Assembly: GCA_029210625.1 (NCBI GenBank)
Contig: JARGFU010000006.1
Location: forward strand, 62,001 to 126,000
Source of the DNA: Deltaproteobacteria bacterium
GTDB taxonomy: Bacteria; Myxococcota; Myxococcia; SLRQ01
Direction: 5' to 3'
DNA length: 64,000 nucleotides
The notes under the pieces are model-generated. The model did not search any database. It saw only the letters and a list, made by a program, of their open reading frames with translations, and was not told the origin of the DNA. Below are positions 7,955-14,800 of the stretch, in pieces (the first letter of the stretch is position 1; each line of letters begins with the position of its first letter). A program made the translations under genes and the position numbers.

Positions 7955-10155
7955 GACGGCGGGCAGCGCTCCCCCTCTTCCTCGCCGCCGCGCTCGCGAG
8001 CTCGCCGGCGCTCGCGCGGGAGTACGACGCCTTCGTCGAGATCGAGGACGAGGAGGACATCTACGACCTCTACGACGACGGCACCATCGACGAGGAGGGC
8101 CGCGACACCCTCCTCGAGCTCCTCGAGAGCGGGGTGAGCCTCAACACCGCCTCCCGCGACCGGCTCTACGAACTGCCCAACCTCACCCTGCCGGTGGTGG
8201 ACGCGCTGCTCACCTACCGCCAGGAGGCCGGGAGCCTCGACAACCCCGCGGCCCTGGTGGGCGCGGGGCTGCTCACCGAGCGCGAGCTCTTCGCCCTGGC
8301 CCCCTTCCTGATCGTCTCCCAGCGCGAGGGGGCCGCCTTCGGCACCAAGGCCCGGGTGCGCTACGACACCTTGCTGGTGGCGGGCGAGAACCGGGTCCCG
8401 GGGATGGCGCTGCGGGCCAACGCCGAGGCCCTGGGGGGCTTCCGCACCGGCCTCGCCACGCTCCTCACCCGCGATCGCATCGGGCGGGTGACCTACGACG
8501 GAAGCCGCGACACCCCCACCCGCCGGGCCCTCACCGCCGCCGCGCCGGTGCCCCGGCTGCAGCTCGCCAAGGCCTTCGCCGAGTGGCGGGAGGAGGACTA
8601 CGGGGTCATCGCCGGCACCTACAAGATCGGCTTCGGGCAGCGCCTGACCTTCGACAACACCGGCGACTACGCCCCCAACGGCTGGGAGAAGGACGACACC
8701 CTCACCCGGGGCGCCTCGCTGAAGACCGCCTGCAAGGAGAGCACGGGCACCACCGAGTCGCCGCTCTGCGACTACGGGAGCGACCTGCGGATCTCGCCCG
8801 ACTACCGGTGGACCCCGCGGCTGCTGGGCGTCGCCGGAGGGCACCGTCGAATCGACCTCGGCATGGGGCACCTCCAGGCCTTCGGCTTCGGCTCCTTCCA
8901 GCGGCGTTCCATCTACCAGTATGAGGTGCTCGACCGCAGCATCTGCTCCATCGACGACGAGGCGGCGGACAACTGCAACCTCTCCGACGACTTCAACGTC
9001 TACGTCGACATCGACAACCCGTCGGCCACCGCACCGGAGTTCAAGTACACGACCCTCACGGGCCTCTACGACGAGCTGGTCGTGGGCGGGAACGTCGCCT
9101 ACTGGTTCGGCGAGCGGGCCCGGATCGGCCTCACCGGCTATGGGGCGGCGCCCTTCTGGCGGATCCCCGAGATGGACCTGGACTTCCGGCGGTCCTCTCG
9201 CTGGCCCTTCGGCGGCCCCTGGGGGGCGGTGGGCCTCAACGGGACGGTCGGCTTCGCCTGGTGGGATCTGGGCATGGAGGTCGCGCGCACCATCGACTCG
9301 ATGAGCCTGGGGGGCGGCGACTTCGGCGCCATCGTGCGGGGCCTGGGGAGCTGGAAGAAGCGGGAGCTGGAGCTGACCCTGCGCTACTACGGTCCCGACT
9401 TCCACAACCCCTACGCCCGGCCCATCTCGGCGGCCGACGAGCGGGACGGCGTCCGGGCCCGGGACGAGGCCGGCGCCCGCGTGCGCTACGCGGGGGAGGT
9501 CCTCCGGGACCTGGAGCTGCGCGGCACCGCCGACCTCTGGACGACCGTCTCCACCGGGGTCGTCAACACCCGGAACGAGGTGCGGGCGACCTATCGCCTC
9601 ACCGACGCGATCCGCCTCTCGGCGTGGGGCCTCTTCCACGACAAGAACCTCGCCGTGGGGGGGCGGCAGCAGTGCTTCGGGACCGACACCTTCGAGGACG
9701 CCGAGGGCACCGACATCGGTGAGATCGAGATCATCGAGGGCTGCGCCGGCATGAAGCTCCAGGCCACGGGGCAGGTGCGCTACGAGCCCTTCAAGAACAC
9801 GGCGATCACCCTGCAGTACCGCAACTCCTGGCTCGACGAGGGCAGCGCCTCGGGGCGACTCTTCGACGACCGCTTCCGGCAGGATCGCTCCTTCTGGCTG
9901 ACCCTGATGGTCAAGCCGATCCCCGAGCTCCGGATCCGCGGGCGCCTGCGCTACCTCATGGAGGACGTGGCCTACGCGGACCACCTCGAGAGCTGGCTGT
10001 GGACCTACCTCGAGGCCACCTACAGCCTGCAGAAGCGCTTCAAGTTCCGGCTGCGCTACGACCTGGTGAGCTGGCTGGACCAGCGGGACAGCACGCGGGA
10101 TCGGATCCCGAACCCCGAGCACTGGTTCTGGTTCTCCGCCGAGGCCAAGTTCTAG
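7942..10155 (+). CDS. Helix-hairpin-helix protein with outer-membrane barrel-like body
   Basis: This 737-residue protein has a signal peptide (cleavage likely after ALA, residue 25), an acidic stretch (30-52), and a ComEA-like helix-hairpin-helix DNA-binding segment around 64-125, including LNTASRDRLYELPN (68-80). From about 135 to the end it is rich in alternating aromatic/polar strands, ending in WFWFSAEAKF with a terminal Phe, as in outer-membrane beta-barrels. The start has a good AGGAG and lies inside the preceding nuclease gene (13-nt overlap). The combination suggests an outer-membrane protein that binds DNA near the periplasmic face. I know of no characterised member; function is inference from domains and operon. 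Confidence 0.78.
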   Translation: MSGLRRRAALPLFLAAALASSPALAREYDAFVEIEDEEDIYDLYDDGTIDEEGRDTLLELLESGVSLNTASRDRLYELPNLTLPVVDALLTYRQEAGSLDNPAALVGAGLLTERELFALAPFLIVSQREGAAFGTKARVRYDTLLVAGENRVPGMALRANAEALGGFRTGLATLLTRDRIGRVTYDGSRDTPTRRALTAAAPVPRLQLAKAFAEWREEDYGVIAGTYKIGFGQRLTFDNTGDYAPNGWEKDDTLTRGASLKTACKESTGTTESPLCDYGSDLRISPDYRWTPRLLGVAGGHRRIDLGMGHLQAFGFGSFQRRSIYQYEVLDRSICSIDDEAADNCNLSDDFNVYVDIDNPSATAPEFKYTTLTGLYDELVVGGNVAYWFGERARIGLTGYGAAPFWRIPEMDLDFRRSSRWPFGGPWGAVGLNGTVGFAWWDLGMEVARTIDSMSLGGGDFGAIVRGLGSWKKRELELTLRYYGPDFHNPYARPISAADERDGVRARDEAGARVRYAGEVLRDLELRGTADLWTTVSTGVVNTRNEVRATYRLTDAIRLSAWGLFHDKNLAVGGRQQCFGTDTFEDAEGTDIGEIEIIEGCAGMKLQATGQVRYEPFKNTAITLQYRNSWLDEGSASGRLFDDRFRQDRSFWLTLMVKPIPELRIRGRLRYLMEDVAYADHLESWLWTYLEATYSLQKRFKFRLRYDLVSWLDQRDSTRDRIPNPEHWFWFSAEAKF

Positions 10156-10179
10156 CGCGCGGCGGGATCGCGGCCGTCG

Positions 10180-10360
10180 CGGGCCGGGGGGAGGACCCCT
10201 CCCGGGGGACGCTCACCTCCCGCCGGGCCCGTGCCGGCTCGCCACACCGCCGCCAGGCCCGGCTCCGGCTCGCTCGGCAGCGGCACCGCCCGGATCGGTG
10301 GTGTGCGGGCGGCCGGGCGGCACCGCCGACGCCCCCGGGAGGGGTCCTCCCCCCGGCCCG
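10180..10360. repeat. Long inverted repeat (29-bp perfect arms) between convergent genes
   Basis: Positions 10180-10208 and 10332-10360 are exact reverse complements, 29 nt each and almost pure G/C. Just outside the arms, GCGGCCG at 10170-10176 can pair with CGGCCGC at 10362-10368 after a small bulge, and the about 120 nt between the arms are themselves partly complementary. The element fills most of the 316-nt gap between the HhH-barrel gene and the Cys-rich lipoprotein gene, which converge here. It could act as a two-way terminator or be a small REP/MITE-like repeat. Apart from this and the heptamer repeat at 10427 I see nothing in the gap. Confidence 0.75.
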
Positions 10361-10426
10361 CCGGCCGCTATCGGGCCACCGCGCGTAGAGCGCGCTCTCG
10401 TGGCTCTGCGGCCGGTCGCGCCACGG

Positions 10427-10450
10427 CTGATAGCTGACAGCTGATAGCTG
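10427..10450. repeat. Heptamer tandem repeat (CTGATAG/CTGACAG), copy 1
   Basis: Three 7-nt units, CTGATAG, CTGACAG and CTGATAG, followed by CTG, lie in the gap between two convergent genes. A second copy with the same units in a different order is at 31524-31547, also between convergent genes. The A/T content stands out from its surroundings. Confidence 0.7.
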
Positions 10451-10471
10451 CGGTCGAGCGCAGCGAGCCCG

Positions 10472-11338
10472 CTAGCGGCAGGCGCCGCCCGCGCAGGTGG
10501 TGTTGCAGGTCGAGCCCGCGGCGCAGCGGCGCTGGCACTTGCCGCCGGAGCAGTTGAAGTTGCAGGTGGCGCCGCGGTCGCAGAGCTGCTGGCAGTTGCC
10601 GCCCTGGCAATCGGAGGTGCAGACGGAGCCGGCGCGGCAGTGGTGGCGGCAGCCGCCGGCGGTGCAGGAGAGGGTGCAGCTCTGGCCGGTCGCGCAGGTC
10701 GCGCCGCCGTTGCGCACCAGGGCGGCTCCGCCTCCGGCCGCGGGCGCGGGAGCGGGCGCGGGGGCCGCGCCGCCGCCGCCGGTGGCGGTCCGGCGACCCC
10801 CCAGCATCGGCAGGCGGATGCCGCCGCGGTTCAGGTTCACGACCCCGCCGGTGGTGCCGCCGGTGTTCGCCGGGGGCGCGTTGGTGGTCGGGGGAGGCGG
10901 GGGCTGGTTGGTGGTCGGCGGGGGCGGCGGCTGGTTGCCGGCCACGGCCACCTGGCCGTCCTTGCCCTGCACGTTCACGCCCTGGTCGTTGACCGTGACG
11001 GTGCCCTCGGCGCCCTTGGCGACGACACCCTTCTCGCCCACGGCGACGGTGCCCTCCTTGCCCTTCACGACGACGCCCTTGTTGCCGACGGCGACGGTGC
11101 CCTCGGCGCCCTGGACGTTCACGCCGCCCGCGCCCACCGTGATCGTCCCGTCCTGGCCCACCGAGACGCCGGTGTCGCTGCCGATCACGATCTTCGAGCC
11201 ACCGGACTCGATGACCGTCCCCTCGGCGGTCTTGGTGATGACGGTGGTCTCCCCCTGGGGAGCGTCGGGCTCCTGGGGGCAGCCGGCGGCGAGGAGGAGC
11301 GGGGTGGCGAAGAGGGCCACGAAGAGGGCGTTTCTCAT
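10472..11338 (-). CDS. Lipoprotein with 16-residue repeats and Cys-rich 19-residue repeats
   Basis: A 288-residue lipoprotein (lipobox LAAGC, C20). Residues 64-127 are four tandem 16-residue repeats of the form GTVAVGxKGVVVKGxE with a partial fifth, likely to fold as a beta-solenoid. A Pro/Asn/Thr linker follows (136-160). The C-terminus (215-288) holds sixteen cysteines in four 19-residue units with the exact spacing C-x5-C-x3-C-x4-C-x3. The ATG at 11338 is preceded by GGGAGA; the upstream in-frame extension looks non-coding. I do not recognise the family, though similar Cys-rich tails occur in myxobacterial surface proteins. Such density of cysteines suggests a disulfide-rich or metal-binding extracytoplasmic tail. 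Confidence 0.78.
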   Translation of the reverse strand: MRNALFVALFATPLLLAAGCPQEPDAPQGETTVITKTAEGTVIESGGSKIVIGSDTGVSVGQDGTITVGAGGVNVQGAEGTVAVGNKGVVVKGKEGTVAVGEKGVVAKGAEGTVTVNDQGVNVQGKDGQVAVAGNQPPPPPTTNQPPPPPTTNAPPANTGGTTGGVVNLNRGGIRLPMLGGRRTATGGGGAAPAPAPAPAAGGGAALVRNGGATCATGQSCTLSCTAGGCRHHCRAGSVCTSDCQGGNCQQLCDRGATCNFNCSGGKCQRRCAAGSTCNTTCAGGACR

Positions 11339-11446
11339 GATCGGTCTCCCATGTGCGGGATGGATTGAAGGCGCCGAGAAGGAAAGCAAAGCCCAACCCG
11401 GGGCCCAGGGGCAAGGGGGGGCGCGGGGCCGGTGATCGACGGGGCC

Positions 11447-11474
11447 CTGACGCAACCCCTCCCGTGGATAGAAT
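11447..11474 (+). promoter_or_regulatory. Sigma-70-like promoter of the two-CW gene
   Basis: CTGACG (11447-11452) and TAGAAT (11469-11474) are 16 nt apart, each one or two changes from the sigma-70 consensus, and lie 24 nt before the ATG at 11498. A Shine-Dalgarno-like GAGAGGGA lies between the promoter and the start codon. Confidence 0.5.
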
Positions 11475-11497
11475 GTCCGTCGAGAGGGACGGTGAAC

Positions 11498-11803
11498 ATG
11501 ACGAACGGTAGACCCCTGAACTGCTGGGACATCCGCCAGTGCGGACGAGAGATCGGTGGCGAGCGGGCTGCGCGCCTGGGAGTGTGTCCCGCCGCGATGG
11601 AGACCCGGCTGAACGGGATCAATCGCGGTCGTAACGCCGGTCGCGCCTGCTGGGCCGTCGCCGGTACCTTCTGCGGCAGTGAGTCCACCGGCCAGCCGGG
11701 CCCGGATCAGGGCTGCGAGAAGTGCGAGGTCTACAGCCGGGTCCAGGCCGAGGAGGCCCACCGCTTCGTCGGCAGCGCGCTGGTCCTGGCCCTGATCCGC
11801 TAG
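11498..11803 (+). CDS. Two-CW domain protein
   Basis: A small 101-residue, probably cytoplasmic protein with two conserved Cys-Trp motifs: NCWDIRQCG near the N-terminus and RACWVVAG-like RACWAVAG further on, plus CxxC-like cysteines (CEKC) near the end. This arrangement matches the small proteins named 'two-CW domain' in genome annotation, common in delta-proteobacteria; the cysteines may bind a metal, but the function is not known. The ATG at 11498 is chosen because GAGAGGGA precedes it and homologous sequence starts just after it. The gene is preceded by its own promoter-like sequence. Its stop shares a CTAG with the convergent TauE/SafE gene. Confidence 0.8.
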   Translation: MTNGRPLNCWDIRQCGREIGGERAARLGVCPAAMETRLNGINRGRNAGRACWAVAGTFCGSESTGQPGPDQGCEKCEVYSRVQAEEAHRFVGSALVLALIR

Positions 11804-12525
11804 CGGAGCGCCGCGAGGCCGGCCAGGAGCAGCAGGCCGAAGAGCGCCAGGCGGAAGGTCCGCTCGGGGACCCGGTGGTGGAGCCACTGCCCGAGCCCGA
11901 AGCCGACGGCCAGCCCCGGCAGGAGCCAGGCGCCCAGGGTGATCGCCTCCATCGGCGCCTCCAGGCGCGGAACGAGCACCGCGATCATCAGGAAGTTCAG
12001 CACCAGCCAGAGCGAGGCGAGGGTTCCGCGCAGGGAGCGCTTGTCGGTGAGCTGACGCGCCAGGGCGTAGACGATGATCGGGCCGCCGGTGGCGATGAGG
12101 CCGTGGACGAGCCCGCCGATCAGATAGAGGGAGGCCTCGACGAGGGGAGGGAAGGGGGCCGCCGGGGCCTGCCGCCGCAGCGTCCGCCAGAGCTCGCGCG
12201 CGGAGAAGGCGATCACCAGCACCCCGAGCAGGGTCGAGAGCCCGGTGGTGGGGATGCGCGGTGAGAGCCAGAGCCCCACCCCGAGCCCGAGGAGGGCGAG
12301 GGGGAGCAGGCGGGTCAGGAAGAGGCGGGCGCGGATCTCCTTGCGATCGAGCCAGACGATGGGCGCGGTCTGCAGGGGTCCGGTGAGGATCACCGCCGCG
12401 ACCAGCACCCGCAGGTCCTCGAGGTGGACGCCGAGGGAGAGGGCCACGACGTTCCCGCCGAAGCCGGTCACCGCCTGCGCGGTCGCCGCGAGGGCGATGA
12501 TGCTGGAGAGCAGGAAGGTCTTCAT
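11800..12525 (-). CDS. TauE/SafE (TSUP) family membrane transporter
   Basis: A 241-residue polytopic membrane protein. The N-terminus, with AVTGFGGNVVALSLG, is the characteristic first repeat of the TauE/SafE family (small anion or organosulfonate exporters), and hydrophobic segments recur along the whole length (about seven helices). The second half contains the matching GLIATGGPIIVYAL repeat. It presumably moves an organic anion or sulfur compound across the inner membrane; the substrate cannot be told. It stands alone: its 3' end overlaps the two-CW gene tail to tail (CTAG) and a 90-nt gap separates its start from the lyase gene end. Confidence 0.85.
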   Translation of the reverse strand: MKTFLLSSIIALAATAQAVTGFGGNVVALSLGVHLEDLRVLVAAVILTGPLQTAPIVWLDRKEIRARLFLTRLLPLALLGLGVGLWLSPRIPTTGLSTLLGVLVIAFSARELWRTLRRQAPAAPFPPLVEASLYLIGGLVHGLIATGGPIIVYALARQLTDKRSLRGTLASLWLVLNFLMIAVLVPRLEAPMEAITLGAWLLPGLAVGFGLGQWLHHRVPERTFRLALFGLLLLAGLAALR

Positions 12526-12573
12526 GGGCAGGACGGGGATCGGCGCTGCCTATCTTCGCGCCACTTCACCCGG

Positions 12574-12596
12574 CCCGTCCCCCCAAAAAGGACGGG
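12574..12596 (-). terminator. Possible terminator downstream of the S1P-lyase-like gene
   Basis: CCCGTCC (12574-12580) and GGACGGG (12590-12596) form a 7-bp stem. On the minus strand the loop starts with five T residues. There is no T tract after the stem, so it is a weak candidate. Confidence 0.35.
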
Positions 12597-12615
12597 AGCG
12601 GGTGAGGCTCCAGGT

Positions 12616-13953
12616 TCAGGCGACGCGACGCGGCGGAAGCAGCTCGGACATCAGCTGCAGGATCATGTCCTTCACCGGGCCCTGGTCGAGGGTGCCGCCG
12701 GTCATGCCGTAGATCTGGGACATCCCGGAGGCCGAGGAGAGCTCGCCGGCGCGCACGCCCTCGGCCACCTCCCGCAGGTCGGCCAGGAAGGGCTCGACCA
12801 CCGGGGCGTGGGCCGGCGTCACCATCAGGTGGAGGGCAGCCGGGAGTTGCTGGGCGTCGAGGGACCAGCCCCGGGCCTCCATGGCGTCGCCCACCGCGTA
12901 GATGTCGAGGTCGTCGCCGGTGAAGGCGAAGACGCTGGCGTCGGGCTCGCCGACGATCCGCAGCCCGGGGATGGCCTCGATGCCGGCCTCGAGGGCCTCG
13001 GTGGTCTCGAGGATGGTGCGGGCGAGGGAGAGGTAGCCCTCCTCGCCCAGGTAGGTCAGCGCCGCCCAGGCCGCGGCGATGGCGCCGCCCCCGCGGGAGC
13101 CCACCATGCTCGGTGAGCCATAGAGGCCGCCGGGCCAGCGGGTGTAGGCGAAGAACTGGTGCTTCCGGTAGTCCTCGCTGCGGTAGAGGATGGTCGAGGC
13201 GCCGCGGGCGGCGAAGCCGTACTTGTGCAGATCGGCCGAGATGCTGGTGACCCCCGGGACCGCGAAGTCGAAGGGGGGGATGGGCCGGCCCAGGCGGCGC
13301 AGGAAGGGCAGGAGGTAGCCGCCGAGGCAGGCGTCCACATGGAAGGGGATGTCTCGTTGCGCGGCGAGGGCGGCCAGCGCCTCGATGGGGTCGACCACGC
13401 CGTGGGGATAGCCCGGGGCCGACCCGACCATGAGGATGGTGTTCTCGGTGATGAGGCGCTCGGCCTCCTCCGGGTCGGCCCGGTAGTCCTCCCGCAGCGG
13501 GACGTGGACCGTCTCGAGGCCGAAGTAGTGGGCGGCCTTCTCGAAGGCGGGGTGCGCCGAGAGGGGCAGGAGCAGCTCGGGCTTCTCGATCTCCGGCCGC
13601 AGCTGCCGCGCCCGGTCCCGGGCCGCCTTCACCGCCATCATGATGCTCTCGGTGCCGCCCGAGGTCATGGTGCCCACCGCCTCGGGGCCGCCCTGGAGCA
13701 GGGAGGTGGCCATCTGCACCACCTCCTCCTCGAAGCGCCGCAGGGAGGGGAAGGCGAAGGGCGAGAGCGCGTTGGCCGAGAAGAAGAGGGTGTAGGCCTC
13801 CTTCAGGACCGAGAGCAGCTCGTCCTCGGCGAAGTAGACCAGGGAGAAGGTGTGGCCGCCGTGCCAGTCGGCGTCACCGGCGGCCGCCTCCTTCAGGCGG
13901 GCGACCACCTCGTCCCGGGACAGGCCGGCCTTCGGAAACTCGGGAATGCTCAT
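12616..13953 (-). CDS. PLP-dependent lyase/decarboxylase, sphingosine-1-phosphate lyase type
   Basis: A 445-residue group II PLP-dependent enzyme. TMTSGGTES (95-103), HVDACLGG (205-212) and SADLHKYGF with the PLP lysine K244 are all present, and the pattern FPSLRRFEEEVVQMA near residue 68 is typical of sphingosine-1-phosphate lyases rather than glutamate decarboxylases. Those enzymes cleave phosphorylated long-chain bases to a fatty aldehyde and phosphoethanolamine. Unlike the mammalian enzyme there is no N-terminal membrane helix, as in bacterial members. Its start overlaps the stop of the TetR gene by 4 nt, so the two are translated together and the TetR probably controls it. Decarboxylation of an amino acid is the main alternative. 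Confidence 0.82.
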   Translation of the reverse strand: MSIPEFPKAGLSRDEVVARLKEAAAGDADWHGGHTFSLVYFAEDELLSVLKEAYTLFFSANALSPFAFPSLRRFEEEVVQMATSLLQGGPEAVGTMTSGGTESIMMAVKAARDRARQLRPEIEKPELLLPLSAHPAFEKAAHYFGLETVHVPLREDYRADPEEAERLITENTILMVGSAPGYPHGVVDPIEALAALAAQRDIPFHVDACLGGYLLPFLRRLGRPIPPFDFAVPGVTSISADLHKYGFAARGASTILYRSEDYRKHQFFAYTRWPGGLYGSPSMVGSRGGGAIAAAWAALTYLGEEGYLSLARTILETTEALEAGIEAIPGLRIVGEPDASVFAFTGDDLDIYAVGDAMEARGWSLDAQQLPAALHLMVTPAHAPVVEPFLADLREVAEGVRAGELSSASGMSQIYGMTGGTLDQGPVKDMILQLMSELLPPRRVA

Positions 13954-14669
13954 GTCGGATCTCCCATGCGATCGAGGAAGCGGCGGGCCGCCTCCAGCGC
14001 CCGCCGGGGGGCGCCGCAGGCGTGCAGCCAGTCGTCGGTGAGCTCGAGGGCCAGGTCGGGCCCGGGAGCGAAGCGTGAGTCGGTGGGCTCCAGGCGGCGC
14101 AGGCTGGTGGCGCCGTGGAGCAGGGCCCAGAGGCGGATGGCGCGGTCGGCGTCGCTGCCCGGAGTGAGGACGCCCGTCTCCCGGGCCCGGCCGAAGAGCT
14201 CGGCGACCCGCGTGAGGAAGGGCTGCACCCGCTCCATGACCTGCTGGTCGTCACCGGCGGAGGTGAGACGGCCGTCCCGGGCCAGCCCCAGGGAGAGGGC
14301 GGCGAAGGCGCGGGGGTGCTGGAAGGGCAGGAGCGCGTAGGTCTCGGCGAGGAGCAGGATGGGCACCAGGCTCCGGCGCCGCTGGTTCAGGCGGCTGCCC
14401 TCGAGCGCGGCGGCGGCCCGATCGAGGGCGGCCTCGAGCACCTCGGTGACCTCGGCCACCTGCCGCAGCTCCACCTCGGCCAGGATGGCGCCCTTCGAGG
14501 GGAAGTAGCGGTAGACGGCGCCCACCGTGTAGTCGAGCGCCTCGGCCAGCCGGGCGATGGTGAGGTGATCCGGGCCGCCCTCCTCGAGGAGCTGCTCGGC
14601 TGCCTCGAGGATCTCCTCGATGCGCAGCTCCCGGCGGCGCTGGCGGGGGCTGGAGTGAACCTTGTTCAT
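13950..14669 (-). CDS. TetR-family regulator coupled to the S1P-lyase-like gene
   Basis: A 239-residue TetR regulator. The N-terminal HTH is clear (IEEILEAAEQLLEEGG, then IARLAEALDYTVGAVYRYFPSKG at about 39-61); the C-terminal ligand domain is not recognisable. The ATG at 14669 directly abuts a perfect 21-bp palindrome that also contains the -10 box, and there is no Shine-Dalgarno, so the mRNA is probably leaderless. The regulator likely represses its own operon, which includes the downstream lyase. The divergent fused spermidine-synthase-like gene starts 131 nt away and could share the control region. The ligand is unknown; a long-chain base or acyl compound would fit the lyase. Confidence 0.88.
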   Translation of the reverse strand: MNKVHSSPRQRRRELRIEEILEAAEQLLEEGGPDHLTIARLAEALDYTVGAVYRYFPSKGAILAEVELRQVAEVTEVLEAALDRAAAALEGSRLNQRRRSLVPILLLAETYALLPFQHPRAFAALSLGLARDGRLTSAGDDQQVMERVQPFLTRVAELFGRARETGVLTPGSDADRAIRLWALLHGATSLRRLEPTDSRFAPGPDLALELTDDWLHACGAPRRALEAARRFLDRMGDPT

Positions 14670-14690
14670 AAAGTAAATGATATTTACTTT
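14670..14690. promoter_or_regulatory. Perfect palindrome, probable TetR operator
   Basis: AAAGTAAAT (14670-14678) and ATTTACTTT (14682-14690) are exact inverted repeats around a 3-nt centre. It is strongly A/T-rich in a GC-rich region, covers the -10 box and touches the TetR start codon, as expected for autorepression. Confidence 0.8.
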
Positions 14691-14704
14691 TTCGACCTCG
14701 TCAA
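14677..14704 (-). promoter_or_regulatory. Sigma-70 promoter of the TetR-lyase operon
   Basis: Read on the minus strand, TTGACG (14704-14699) and TATCAT (14682-14677) are 16 nt apart. Only 7 nt separate the -10 box from the ATG, so transcription should begin at or next to the A of the start codon. Confidence 0.7.
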
Positions 14705-14800
14705 GAGGGCGCCGGGCTCGAGCCGGGGCGGCGGCGCCCGGCCGCGGGATCTGCTGTATGGTCCGGGACGCCTCAGCGAAGACCCTCGTCCGGGATCTCC

